Positions 1-7,949 are shown, numbered from the stretch's first letter. The stretch: DNA of 35,780 nt from Beijerinckiaceae bacterium (GCA_947380915.1 CANCSY010000007.1:1-35780); one strand, 5' to 3'. Translations and numbers: made by a program. Notes: generated by a model from the letters alone, not told the origin.

Positions 1-558
1 CACCCCTTCCTCATAGCCGTTCTTGTCCTGGTTCTGGCGCTTGGCTATTTGATCTTTGTTTACAATGGCCTCGTCGCCCTTCGCCAGCGCTGCCGACAGG
101 CCCTGTCGGACATCGACGTGCAGCTGAAGCAGCGGCGCGACCTCATCCCTAATCTCGTGGAAACCGTGAAGGGCTACGCCGCCCATGAGCGCGGCACGCT
201 CGACGACGTGATCAAGGCCCGCAATGCGGCGGCCTCGGCCAGGGGGACCGCTGAACTCGCGGGCGCGGAGGCGGCGCTCTCGGGCGCCATGGGGCGGCTT
301 TTCGCTTTGGCGGAGGCCTATCCGGACCTGAAAGCGAACCAGAACTTCCTGTCGCTTCAGGGCGAACTCGCAGCCGTCGAAGACAAGATCGCCGCCGCCC
401 GGCGCTTCCTCAACAACACCGTCAGCGAATATAACGCCTCCATCGAGGCCTTCCCCGCCATGCTCTTTGCGGGGTCGGCGGGGTTCCGGCAGGAGGCCTT
501 CTTTGACGTGGGCGAGGAGCGGCCCGCGCTGCAGGCTGCCCCCTCCGTCAGCTTCTGA
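1..558 (+). CDS. lemA: LemA family protein (5' truncated)
   Basis: The reading frame is open from base 1, so the start codon lies outside the window. The visible N-terminus is one hydrophobic segment (about residues 2-20 of the fragment). It is followed by the LemA-type helical domain, with the conserved stretch KQRRDLIPNLVETVKGYA and further charged heptad-like helices up to about residue 145. LemA proteins are membrane-anchored helical proteins that expose the helical domain outside the membrane. Their molecular role is not settled. The stop is 7 bases before the M48 protease start, so the two are very likely cotranscribed. LemA/M48 pairing is a recurrent bacterial arrangement and suggests a joint envelope or protein-quality function. 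At most a few N-terminal residues appear to be missing. Confidence 0.88.
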   Translation, partial: HPFLIAVLVLVLALGYLIFVYNGLVALRQRCRQALSDIDVQLKQRRDLIPNLVETVKGYAAHERGTLDDVIKARNAAASARGTAELAGAEAALSGAMGRLFALAEAYPDLKANQNFLSLQGELAAVEDKIAAARRFLNNTVSEYNASIEAFPAMLFAGSAGFRQEAFFDVGEERPALQAAPSVSF

Positions 559-565
559 TCCCCCG

Positions 566-1645
566 ATGACGCCGGTCTTCGGGCTCTATTCGCAGATCAG
601 ATCCAACCTGATCCTGTCGGGCCTGCTGCTCGCCCTTCTCGTGGCGACCAGCATTCCCGTCGGCTTCGGGCTGGCGATGATCTATACGGGGCTCGATCCC
701 CTTGATCGAAACATATCAAGCAGCCAAAGTATCGAGGCCTTGCTGGACCAGGCCATGCTCAATGGCCATTCCTTCGCGCCATGGTTCGTCGGGGGCATGA
801 TCGTCTGGGTCTGCCTCGCCATGTTCCGGGCCCGCAACATCGTCGACGGGGCGACGGGCGCCACCGAGCTGGACGGCCCGCAACGGCCCTATGTCCATGG
901 CCTTTTGGAGCCGCTGTGCATCTCGCGCGGGCTGAGCACGCCCGCGCTGATGCTGATCGATGATCCCGCCCCCAACGCCTTCGCCAGCGGGTTCGACAAG
1001 GAGAACGCCGCCATCACCGTCACCAGCGGGTTGCTGGAAATTCTGGATAAGGACGAACTGGAAAGCGTATTAGCCCACGAACTGACCCATATCCGCAACG
1101 CCGACATCACCTTGATGTTTACGGCGACCGTCATTGGCGGGTGGATCGAATTCTGGGGCGACGCCCTGCGGGCGAGCGCGCGAGCGCAGACGGATCGTGG
1201 CGCCATCTCCTCCACCGCAAACGCGTCTGAAGTGGCGGCGAAAAAAGGTGTCGCCGGCGTGGTCGTGATGACGCTCGGCGTCATTTTCGTGGTCCTGGCG
1301 GGCTGTCTCTCCCGATACTCCCGTCTGGCCATTTCACGCCGCCGGGAGTTTCTGGCGGACGCTGGCGCCGTCGAACTGACGAAGAACCCGGATGCGCTGA
1401 TCCGGGCGTTGCTGAAGCTGGAGACAAACTCGAGGCTCGAGCGCATGCCCTCCGCCATCCAGCCCATGTGCTTCTGCAATCCCCTGGAGGGAGTTCTGGG
1501 GCTCTTCTCCACCCATCCCCCGGTGGCCGATCGGATTGACGCGCTGGTGCGATATGCGGGCGGACGCATGCCCCGCTTTGCGCTGGAGACCTCGGCTTCC
1601 GCCCCCAAAGGCCCCTGGGCCAATGGCCTGAAAAAACAGGCCTGA
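566..1645 (+). CDS. M48 family membrane metalloprotease (HtpX-like)
   Basis: A zinc endopeptidase of the HtpX/Ste24 family, 359 residues. The zinc motif is H171-E-L-T-H175, with the third ligand probably E261 in the REFLADAGA stretch. Hydrophobic segments lie near residues 13-40 and 70-88 and in two stretches between HExxH and E261, as expected for an integral membrane protease with a cytosolic active site. The ATG at 566 is preferred because it follows the lemA stop by 7 bases. The frame is also open upstream, but only across the lemA coding region. HtpX-type enzymes degrade damaged or misfolded membrane proteins. The specific substrate is not inferable. The family call is firm; the exact name htpX is avoided because this LemA-linked branch is distinct from stress-induced HtpX. 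Confidence 0.92.
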   Translation: MTPVFGLYSQIRSNLILSGLLLALLVATSIPVGFGLAMIYTGLDPLDRNISSSQSIEALLDQAMLNGHSFAPWFVGGMIVWVCLAMFRARNIVDGATGATELDGPQRPYVHGLLEPLCISRGLSTPALMLIDDPAPNAFASGFDKENAAITVTSGLLEILDKDELESVLAHELTHIRNADITLMFTATVIGGWIEFWGDALRASARAQTDRGAISSTANASEVAAKKGVAGVVVMTLGVIFVVLAGCLSRYSRLAISRRREFLADAGAVELTKNPDALIRALLKLETNSRLERMPSAIQPMCFCNPLEGVLGLFSTHPPVADRIDALVRYAGGRMPRFALETSASAPKGPWANGLKKQA

Positions 1646-1717
1646 GGCGGCGCCTTGCCGCCGACAGGCCAGACAGGCTAAATGGCGCCGAGATAAACCT
1701 CGGGAGAAACGCCGCAC

Positions 1718-2875
1718 ATGAATCCGGACGCCAAAAAGCGCTATGACGTAGACCTTGCGACCACTCAGGCGGGCACGCCGGGCGGCATATTCATGCGCCA
1801 GTTCTGGATTGCGGTGCATGACAGCGACGATCTGCCTGCGGGCCGCGCCAAGCCGATCCGCATCATGGGCGAGGACTATGTGATCTTCCGCACGGAATCC
1901 GGTGTGGCGCAGGTGACGGCGCGGGGCTGCCCCCATCGCGGGGCTCCCATGCATCTGGGCTGGGTCGAAGGCGAGGAAATCCGCTGCGTCTATCACGGCT
2001 GGAAGTTCGATTGCTCCGGCGCCTGCACAGAACAGCCCGCCGAAGAGCCCGGCTATAACGAGAAGGTCCGCATCAAGACCTGGCCTACGGGCGAGCACAT
2101 GGGCCTCGTCTTCGCCTATTTCGGCGAGGGCGAGCCGCCCCATTTCCCGCCTTTCCCCGAGCCCGAGGGCGAGGGCGTGATCGAGATCCGTCCCTCCACC
2201 GAGGCGCCCTGCAATTACCTCCAGTGCTTCGAGAACAGCATGGACGAGGTGCATGTGGCCTTCACCCATGCGCCAGGCGGCACCCATGCCAAGATCGCCC
2301 AGGACCTGCCCATCATCTCCGCCGAGGAAACGGATTGGGGCATGATGCGCTACGGCCGCCGCAAGACCGGCGAGGTGCGCCACACACTGCATTATGCGCC
2401 CAACGCGGTGCGGGTCTTCGTGCCGCCCATGTTCGGCATGGGCGGGGTCGGCGGCTGGCCGGAGCTGATCCTCATCTTCACCCCCGTGGACGATCACAAC
2501 TGCCGCTGGTTCGCCACCAGCAAGGTCCATGTGAGCGGGGCGGAGGCGGAGAAATACTGGGCCAAGCGTCGCGAGATGGAGGCCGAGGCGGGCGAATTCC
2601 GCCCGGTCATGGATGTCGTCAACGATCTGTGGAGCGGCAAGCTGGTCTATGAGGATGTGCGCCATCCCCAGCTCGCCCGTGTGCAGGACATCGCCGTGCA
2701 GGCGGGACAGGGACGCATCGCGGACCGGGAAAACGAGTTCCTCGGCCGCTCGGATGCAGGCATCGTCGCTTGGCGGCGCATCCTGCTGCGCGAATTGCGC
2801 GCCATCGCCAATGGCCAGCCACAGAAAAAATGGGCGACCCCATCCGCCGACGTGAAGCCGGTGATGGGCGCCTGA
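1718..2875 (+). CDS. Rieske non-heme iron oxygenase, alpha subunit
   Basis: The oxygenase component of an aromatic-ring or O-demethylating Rieske system, 385 residues. The [2Fe-2S] Rieske site is C71-x-H73 ... C90-x2-H93. The mononuclear iron site is seen as N173-x2-D176-x2-H179-x4-H184, with D176 the usual electron bridge between Rieske and iron centres and the two His as ligands. Length and the CPHRGAPMHLG context fit the phthalate 4,5-dioxygenase/VanA-like group, which uses a homotrimeric oxygenase and a separate reductase. No reductase is seen in the window, so electrons must come from a partner encoded elsewhere. A TctC receptor follows after 21 bases, suggesting that the substrate is an imported organic acid. 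The substrate itself is unknown. Confidence 0.92.
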   Translation: MNPDAKKRYDVDLATTQAGTPGGIFMRQFWIAVHDSDDLPAGRAKPIRIMGEDYVIFRTESGVAQVTARGCPHRGAPMHLGWVEGEEIRCVYHGWKFDCSGACTEQPAEEPGYNEKVRIKTWPTGEHMGLVFAYFGEGEPPHFPPFPEPEGEGVIEIRPSTEAPCNYLQCFENSMDEVHVAFTHAPGGTHAKIAQDLPIISAEETDWGMMRYGRRKTGEVRHTLHYAPNAVRVFVPPMFGMGGVGGWPELILIFTPVDDHNCRWFATSKVHVSGAEAEKYWAKRREMEAEAGEFRPVMDVVNDLWSGKLVYEDVRHPQLARVQDIAVQAGQGRIADRENEFLGRSDAGIVAWRRILLRELRAIANGQPQKKWATPSADVKPVMGA

Positions 2876-2896
2876 CAAGATCGCCGGGAGGATAGA

Positions 2897-3883
2897 ATGT
2901 TGAAAAAAATCGGGCGCATCGGCGCCATCGCCGCCGTTCTGGGCGCCTTCGGCCTCATGGGCGCGCAGGCGCAGGCTCAAGCTCCGACCTGGCCCACGCG
3001 CCAGATCCAGATGATCCTGGGCTTTCCGCCCGGCCCGGTCGACATTGTCGGCCGTCCCGTGGCGGCTAAGCTGCAGGAGGCGCTTGGCCAGACGGTGGTC
3101 TTCGAGAACCGGCCCGGCGCAAATGGCGCCATCGCCACCGAACAGGTCATGCGCGCCGCGCCGGACGGCTACACGATCCTGCTGGCGACCTCGGGAACCC
3201 ATGTGACGGCGGTGCATCTGACGAAGAACCTGCGCTACAATCCCGTGAAGGATTTCGAGCCCATCATCGCCGCCGTGGAGCCTGTGACCTGTCTGGTGGT
3301 GCATCCCTCCGTCCCAGCCAACACGGTTCAGGAGCTGGTCGAGTGGATCAAGGCCAATCCGGGCAAGGTCTCCTATGGCACTTCGGGCAATGGCTCGGTG
3401 TTCCACCTGACGGGCGAACTCTTCAAGCAGACAGCGGGCGTGCAGATGGCCCATGTGCCCTATCGCGGCCTTGATCCCGCCATGAGCGACCTCATCGCGG
3501 GCCATATCCCCGTGCTCTTCACCGCCATGTCGACAGCGGCGGCGCAGGTGGATGGGGGCAAAGCCAAGCTCATCGCCATGCTGGAACCCGAGCGCTTCGC
3601 GCGCCGCCCCAATACGCCCTCGATCACCGAGGCGATCCCCGCCTTCCGCAAGCCACCGACCTGGTTCGGCTTCTTTGCGCCCAAGGGTACACCCGAGCCG
3701 ATCATCGCGAAACTCAACGCCGCGATAGCCAAGATTCTGGCGACGCCCGACATGCAGGCGCGCTTTCAGGATGCGGGCTACGCCATGCTGGGCGGGCCGC
3801 CCCAGCGGCTGCATGACATGATGGTGGATGGCATCGACCGCTTCGGCGCCATCATCAAATCAGTGGGCATCGAGCCGGAATAG
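2897..3883 (+). CDS. TTT-family solute receptor (TctC/Bug)
   Basis: A periplasmic receptor of tripartite tricarboxylate transporters (Bug family), 328 residues with a signal peptide cleaved after about residue 24 (AQAQA). It is the only member in the window that clearly follows the classical Bug pattern (FENRPGANG, RAAPDGYTILLA, YGTSGNGS, HVPYRG). The ligand loop normally written FPPGG-x-TD reads FPPGPVD here. It is one residue shorter and lacks the usual Thr, so the bound acid may differ from common ligands. A GGGAGGAT ribosome site precedes the ATG. The gene follows the Rieske oxygenase by 21 bases, so it probably captures the substrate of that enzyme or a precursor. No TctA/TctB genes are adjacent. 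Confidence 0.93.
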   Translation: MLKKIGRIGAIAAVLGAFGLMGAQAQAQAPTWPTRQIQMILGFPPGPVDIVGRPVAAKLQEALGQTVVFENRPGANGAIATEQVMRAAPDGYTILLATSGTHVTAVHLTKNLRYNPVKDFEPIIAAVEPVTCLVVHPSVPANTVQELVEWIKANPGKVSYGTSGNGSVFHLTGELFKQTAGVQMAHVPYRGLDPAMSDLIAGHIPVLFTAMSTAAAQVDGGKAKLIAMLEPERFARRPNTPSITEAIPAFRKPPTWFGFFAPKGTPEPIIAKLNAAIAKILATPDMQARFQDAGYAMLGGPPQRLHDMMVDGIDRFGAIIKSVGIEPE

Positions 3884-3893
3884 GGCGCGCGGC

Positions 3894-4109
3894 TCAATAA
3901 TGGGGGGGCGGCGGCTCCGGCCCGTCGCGCTGCGGGGCGCTGTTCTGCACCTCCTCCCGCAGATGGGCGAGCTGGCGTTCCAGCACGCTGATCTTCTGCC
4001 ATTGCGCCGTGATGACCTCGTTCAACTCGGCCGTCATATGGTCCTGATGGGCGATTCGCACCTCGAGATCGTCCAGCCTTGCCAGGGCCTCCGCCAATTT
4101 GTCGCTCAT
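3894..4109 (-). CDS. slyX: SlyX family protein
   Basis: A 71-residue coiled-coil protein that matches SlyX throughout. It opens with a heptad-rich segment ([17 protein letters not shown]), continues with [12 protein letters not shown] and LERQL, and ends with a proline-rich tail PPPPHY, a hallmark of the family. The function of SlyX is not established. It is predicted to be a small cytosolic coiled-coil protein. It converges with the upstream TctC gene (10 bases between stops) and is divergent from the YaiI gene, with 97 bases between starts that must hold both promoters. Confidence 0.9.
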   Translation of the reverse strand: MSDKLAEALARLDDLEVRIAHQDHMTAELNEVITAQWQKISVLERQLAHLREEVQNSAPQRDGPEPPPPHY

Positions 4110-4206
4110 TGCTGGGTTCCGCCCGCCGCCTGCTGAAAAGATCGACCATCATACAGGGATCGCCTACCATCGGGGAAGCAATCGACGAAAGGCGCCGGAA
4201 GAACCG

Positions 4207-4695
4207 ATGGACGAAACGCATGAAAAAGGCCCGATCCTGATCATGATCGACGCCGACGCCTGCCCGGTGAAGGACGAGACCTACAAGGTGGCGGATCGCC
4301 ATGATGTGAAGACCTTCGTCATCGCCAACAGCTGGATCAATGTGCCGCGCAGCCCGATGATCGAGCGCGTGGTGGTGCCAGCTGGCCCAGATGTCGCCGA
4401 TGACTGGATCGCGGAGCGGGCGCGGCCGGGCGTGGTGGTGATAACAGCCGATGTGCCGCTGGCGGCGCGCTGCATGAAGGCGGGCGCCAATGTCATCGCC
4501 CCCAATGGTCGCGCCTTTACCGACCAATCCATGGGCATGGCGCTGGCGACGCGCAATCTGATGGATCAGTTGCGCTCGCAGGGGGAGACCACGCGAGGCC
4601 CCGCGCCTTTCTCGCCCAAGCAGCGCTCGGAATTCCTGTCGGCGCTGGATCTTGCGCTTGTGCGGCTCTTGCGGGCGGGATTCGCGAAGAGATAA
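4207..4695 (+). CDS. YaiI/YqxD family protein (DUF188)
   Basis: A 162-residue protein of the YaiI/YqxD family (DUF188). It shows the signature [11 protein letters not shown] near the N-terminus, then [44 protein letters not shown] and a C-terminal APNGRAFT segment. The acidic motifs suggest a PIN-like nuclease fold, but a biochemical role is not firmly assigned. The ATG at 4207 has a purine-rich GGAAGA upstream. An in-frame ATG at 4243 would remove only 12 residues and still keep the motif. It is a lone gene, divergent from slyX and convergent with the receiver gene, and looks like housekeeping sequence. Confidence 0.88.
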   Translation: MDETHEKGPILIMIDADACPVKDETYKVADRHDVKTFVIANSWINVPRSPMIERVVVPAGPDVADDWIAERARPGVVVITADVPLAARCMKAGANVIAPNGRAFTDQSMGMALATRNLMDQLRSQGETTRGPAPFSPKQRSEFLSALDLALVRLLRAGFAKR

Positions 4696-4709
4696 AGCGG
4701 CGCCATGGG

Positions 4710-5081
4710 TCAATGGGGCTGAAGATGAAGCTCACTGAGCTTGTCTGCGAGATCCTCATAGCTGAAGGGTTTGCGCAAGCAGGGATGATCGCGGAACTCC
4801 GGCGCCGCATCAAGCACATCGCCGCCAGTGCAGAAAATAAATGGCACCCCTTGAGTGACCAGAGCCTTTGCGACGGCCTCGCTCGTTTCGCCATTCAGAT
4901 TCATGTCGAGCAGGGCGGCGTCGAAGGACTGGGTGGCGAGCAGTTCCAGCGACTTCTGCACGGTGGCTGCGGAGGCTGTCACCTCGCAGCCAAGATCCGC
5001 CAGCATGTCCTCTATCATGAGAAGCACCATCATTTCGTCTTCGACGACGAGAAACCGAAGCCCCTTGGCGACTTTATCCAT
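4710..5081 (-). CDS. Single-domain response regulator (receiver)
   Basis: A stand-alone CheY-like receiver of 123 residues with no output domain. The acidic pocket is E14/D15, the phosphoacceptor is D59 (LLDMNLNGE), the switch residue is T85 (FCTGG), and the conserved lysine is K104 followed by P105. Its start overlaps the end of the sensor kinase gene by 8 bases, so the two are translationally coupled and form a cognate pair. Alphaproteobacterial HWE kinases are often paired with such receivers, which act by phosphotransfer or competition or by binding a partner protein. No DNA-binding domain is present, so the output is protein-protein. Confidence 0.93.
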   Translation of the reverse strand: MDKVAKGLRFLVVEDEMMVLLMIEDMLADLGCEVTASAATVQKSLELLATQSFDAALLDMNLNGETSEAVAKALVTQGVPFIFCTGGDVLDAAPEFRDHPCLRKPFSYEDLADKLSELHLQPH

Positions 5082-6117
5082 TCTGAGGTTCCGGCAGGGG
5101 AATATTCATGGTGCAAACCAGTCCTTCGGGTTGATAGTCCAGATGCCCGGTTCCGCCGAGTTCATGGGCGAGGCCCCGCTCGATCACGCGCGTGCCGAAG
5201 CCGCGATGAGCGGGCGCCTTGACCGCAGGCCCTCCAAGCTCCCGCCATGTGAGCACAAGGCGCCGCCCCTGCGGCGTGGGTTCGAGTTTCCAGTCAATAT
5301 GCACGGAACCCCCAACCCTCGAGAGCGCCCCATATTTCAGGGCATTGGTGGCGAGTTCATTGAACACGATGCACAGATCCAGCGCAGCCTTGGGCGCAAA
5401 ACGGATGGGCTCGCCAGTGATGACGAAGCGCTGCTCCTCCCCTTCATTGGATCTGAAGGGCGCGAGCGTTCCACCGATGATCTCGCGCAGGCCTGCGCCT
5501 TTCCATTTCTCCCGCGTCAACAGATCGTGGGAACGCGTCAGGGCGGAAAGGCGTGATTTGATCATGTGTCGCAAGGTTGGTCGATCCGCATCCGAACGCA
5601 AGGCTTGCCGCACGATAGCCTGAACCGTCGCCAGGGTGTTCTTGACGCGATGGTTCATCTCTTCGATCAGCATCTTCGCCTGCGCTTGCGCCTGCTTGTG
5701 TTTCGTAAGATCGAAGAAAGAGACGAAATGTTGAATGATCTGTCCTTCCTTGTCGAATACCGGGTTGACGAAGAGCGCGGCCCAGAAGACCCCGCCATCC
5801 TTGCGACGGCATTTCACTTCGCAATCAACGCCTGATCCGCGCTGAAAGCCGCGCTTGATGGCGGAAACAACGCCTTCATCGGCATCTTCCGCTATCAGCG
5901 AATAGATGCTTTCACCCAACAATTCGGCGCGATGATGGCCGGTCAGCGATAACAGGCTGTCATTGGCGAAAATGATGGGGCAGGCGGGATCGCGCGCATT
6001 GGTGAAGACAATGGGCATGCGGGTCAGTTCGCCCGCGACCACGAACGGCCCAAGGCCACGCTGGAAGACGCCAACTTCAGCTTCAGCGCTTGCTTGCGCA
6101 TCGGATTTCTTGGCCAT
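5074..6117 (-). CDS. PAS/LOV-like sensor histidine kinase, HWE type
   Basis: A soluble 347-residue kinase with no membrane segment. Residues about 30-140 form a PAS domain of clear LOV layout (FANDSLLSLTG, CRRKDGGVFWAALFVNPVFD, FDLTKHKQ). In the place of the photoactive GRNCRFLQ motif it has G68-E-S-I71-YSLI, so the flavin-adduct cysteine is Ile. The phosphoacceptor is H156 in MNHRVKN. The ATPase domain has an N-box N253-E-L-A-T-N258 and the W291-R-E293 triplet typical of HWE kinases. The name-giving N-box His is Asn here. The absent cysteine argues against classical blue-light photochemistry. The domain may still bind flavin, or sense redox state or another ligand. It partners with the overlapping receiver gene. 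Confidence 0.92.
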   Translation of the reverse strand: MAKKSDAQASAEAEVGVFQRGLGPFVVAGELTRMPIVFTNARDPACPIIFANDSLLSLTGHHRAELLGESIYSLIAEDADEGVVSAIKRGFQRGSGVDCEVKCRRKDGGVFWAALFVNPVFDKEGQIIQHFVSFFDLTKHKQAQAQAKMLIEEMNHRVKNTLATVQAIVRQALRSDADRPTLRHMIKSRLSALTRSHDLLTREKWKGAGLREIIGGTLAPFRSNEGEEQRFVITGEPIRFAPKAALDLCIVFNELATNALKYGALSRVGGSVHIDWKLEPTPQGRRLVLTWRELGGPAVKAPAHRGFGTRVIERGLAHELGGTGHLDYQPEGLVCTMNIPLPEPQNG

Positions 6118-6233
6118 CAGCGAAGGTCCAGTCTCGCGCAGTCATCGACGACGAACGCCCTGCTGATGAAACCTCAACCGTTCACAGGCGCCAGCCCTGC
6201 AATGGAGGTAGACTTGAGCCTTGCGCGGCGCGC

Positions 6234-6902
6234 TTACTTCGCGCCCGTGATCAGCTTCAAGGCGTCTTCCTGCGATGGCCATGTGGCGCGCCAGGCCGCC
6301 TCGAGGCCAGGCTCCACCCCGAGCAGGCTCACATAGGTGGTTTGCGGGCGGCCCTGCACATCGAAGGGCTTGCGCGCCAGCATGCGCGATACCGGAATGC
6401 CCCCGGTTTCCGCGCGGCCGCAACCCAGCGGCACACACTGGCATGACAGGGCGAGGCGATAGAAGGCGGCAGGGGTCCATGGACGCACATGGGTCGGATC
6501 ATCCCAGAAGCTGATAAAGGCGTGGTCGGCGGGATCATCCGAAGCGCGCGGAATGGCCGAGAGTTCGCTGGGCGCCTCGATCCAGATCAGCCCGCCCGGC
6601 GCCGTTACCCTGGCCAATTCCGCGAAGAACGGGATCGGTCGATCCATATGTTCGAGAACATGCGCCGCGACGGTCAGTTGGCCACTGTCGTCGGCAAGAT
6701 CGATCTGCGCGTCGTTCATCACGGCGAAGCCCGCGTCCGCAGGACGGCCCGGAGGTTCGCTGCGGTCAAGGCCGATCATGCGATGGCCGTGATCCCTGCA
6801 GGCTCGCGCCAGACGCCAGCCGAAGCAGCCGATGTCGAGAACGGCGCTTTGGGCGGGAAGATCCGCGATGATCCGGATGACATCGGGCACATTGGTGATC
6901 AT
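6234..6902 (-). CDS. Class I SAM-dependent methyltransferase
   Basis: A cytosolic methyltransferase of the Methyltransf_11 type, about 222 residues from the ATG at 6902. Motif I is VLDIGCFGWRLA, an acidic post-I residue follows in MIGLDRSE, and motifs near AAHVLEHMDRP and LARVTAPGGLIWIEAP are typical. The tail HVRPWTPAAFYRLA resembles methyltransferases that act on glycans or small metabolites. The frame stays open upstream to an ATG at 6956 and a GTG at 6989. The ATG at 6902 is preferred because GAGGA sits about 10 bases upstream, whereas the others lack a ribosome site. The gene lies 116 bases upstream of the kinase on the same strand and may share its transcript. The substrate is unknown. 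Confidence 0.8.
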   Translation of the reverse strand: MITNVPDVIRIIADLPAQSAVLDIGCFGWRLARACRDHGHRMIGLDRSEPPGRPADAGFAVMNDAQIDLADDSGQLTVAAHVLEHMDRPIPFFAELARVTAPGGLIWIEAPSELSAIPRASDDPADHAFISFWDDPTHVRPWTPAAFYRLALSCQCVPLGCGRAETGGIPVSRMLARKPFDVQGRPQTTYVSLLGVEPGLEAAWRATWPSQEDALKLITGAK

Positions 6903-7028
6903 CGACGCTTTGTCCTCAAATGCCCGATCCGAACGCCCTGGCCCGTGAGAGGCCATGCACGATCCAGCAAAGCATGGGTGAATTATCACGGACGGAGAAA
7001 GGGGTGGATATTTTCTTTCCGCACCGGC

Positions 7029-7742
7029 CTATGGCCCGGCGACGAGCCCTGTTTCCTGCATGATGGCGAGCGCCGCCTCGCCGCGCAGAAAGGCGAGCAA
7101 TTGACGCCCCGGCTCCGGCGATTGCGCCTGTTTGCCCGCCGCCGCGACGAAAGGCGTGCCAAGGCCCATGGCCTCGGGGATCAGGCCGGTGAACGTGACG
7201 CCATCCACCGTGATGATCTCGCTCACCAGCGTGATCACGGCGTCAGGATGGCCCTTGGCCACAGCTGCGGAGACCACCGATCCTGGCCCATCGATGAAAT
7301 GGGCGCGCGATTGCAAATCAGCGCCAAAGCCAAGGCGGGTGGCGGCCGCCAGAATGTCATTGCCCAGATTGGTGCCAGCCTTGGGGTCCGACAGGCCGAC
7401 CGTCGGCAGGGAGCGAATCAGGTCTGCAAAAGCCTCCACCGTGTCGATGGCGCGCGGCGCCAGGCCGACACGAAGGCCCATGCCAACGGGGCTTTTGGCC
7501 ACGATGAAGCGCGTGTCTGGGGCCAGTTGCGCGGACGCCGCATCGTTGAGGCTGCCGAGCGTCACCACGGCGACGTCAAATCCGGTTCCTGCCGACACCA
7601 GTTCGCGCGTTCTGGCGGGCGCGCCAAAGGTCAGATGGACCGCCACGCCTGTTGCTTGCGTGAAAAGGGGTGCAATTTTTTCCATCGCGGCCCTGAACCC
7701 GCCAGCGCAGATGACAAGAATGGTCTTTTGGTCGGAATTCAT
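7029..7742 (-). CDS. ModA-like substrate-binding protein without signal peptide
   Basis: A 237-residue type II periplasmic-binding fold related to molybdate-binding ModA. Visible segments are ILVICAGGFRAAMEKIAPLFTQ at the N-terminus, FDVAVVTLGS, LSDPKAGTNLGNDIL, VVSAAVAKGHPDAVI, and a C-terminal GRQLLAFLRGEAALAIM typical of the last helix. The start at 7742 is supported by GAGGAA 5 bases upstream. The protein begins directly with the first beta strand, and even the longest in-frame upstream start (7793) adds no signal peptide, so it looks cytosolic. No ABC permease or ATPase is near. It is divergent from a molybdenum hydroxylase operon. It could be a ligand sensor, a molybdate or cofactor handler, or an organic-acid binder; the ligand is not known. 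Confidence 0.82.
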   Translation of the reverse strand: MNSDQKTILVICAGGFRAAMEKIAPLFTQATGVAVHLTFGAPARTRELVSAGTGFDVAVVTLGSLNDAASAQLAPDTRFIVAKSPVGMGLRVGLAPRAIDTVEAFADLIRSLPTVGLSDPKAGTNLGNDILAAATRLGFGADLQSRAHFIDGPGSVVSAAVAKGHPDAVITLVSEIITVDGVTFTGLIPEAMGLGTPFVAAAGKQAQSPEPGRQLLAFLRGEAALAIMQETGLVAGP

Positions 7743-7784
7743 TGTTTCCTCACGCGCGTGGCAGGTGCGTTTTGCGTCTTGAGC

Positions 7785-7801
7785 GGATCGCATGACGATC
7801 C
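7785..7801. promoter_or_regulatory. Inverted repeat, candidate operator
   Basis: GGATCG-N5-CGATCC is a perfect 6-bp dyad in the 207-base divergent region between the ModA-like gene and the molybdenum hydroxylase genes. It shares the GATCG core with the palindrome at 7811-7826, and the centres lie about 25 bp apart. It is the right size for a dimeric repressor or activator. No regulator gene lies beside it. Confidence 0.45.
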
Positions 7802-7810
7802 TTCCAGCAC

Positions 7811-7826
7811 AAATGATCGATCATTT
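7811..7826. promoter_or_regulatory. 16-bp perfect palindrome, candidate operator
   Basis: AAATGATCGATCATTT is perfectly palindromic over 16 bases. It lies 69 bases upstream of the ModA-like start and 124 bases upstream of the FAD-subunit start, in AT-rich sequence that contrasts with the GC-rich surroundings. Together with the dyad at 7785-7801 it forms a two-site arrangement suited to a dimeric regulator controlling both directions. The regulator family cannot be told from the site alone. Confidence 0.55.
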
Positions 7827-7949
7827 CTTTTTATTTTGCAAATGAACAGGCCCTTCTTGCAGGGGGGATTGGTCTGTGGTCTGAATGCCCGAAAGGTCGC
7901 TTGTCGGTTTGCGCGAAAGCGCAGGTCAGACGCGGTTCCCGGAGGAAGA

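Noticed and set aside
1646..1662. Hairpin GGCGGC-N5-GCCGCC after the M48 gene as a terminator
   Set aside because: No T run follows, and short GC dyads are common in this sequence.
1334..3814. Very long open frame on the - strand (about 826 codons) opposite the M48, Rieske and TctC genes
   Set aside because: It has low-complexity His/Arg/Gly/Ala composition and no recognisable motif, and it lies opposite three well-supported genes. It is a product of high G/C third positions.
6489..7949. Upstream extension of the FAD-subunit frame by about 490 codons
   Set aside because: It runs opposite the methyltransferase and ModA-like genes. The strong GGAGG site and family alignment place the start at 7950.
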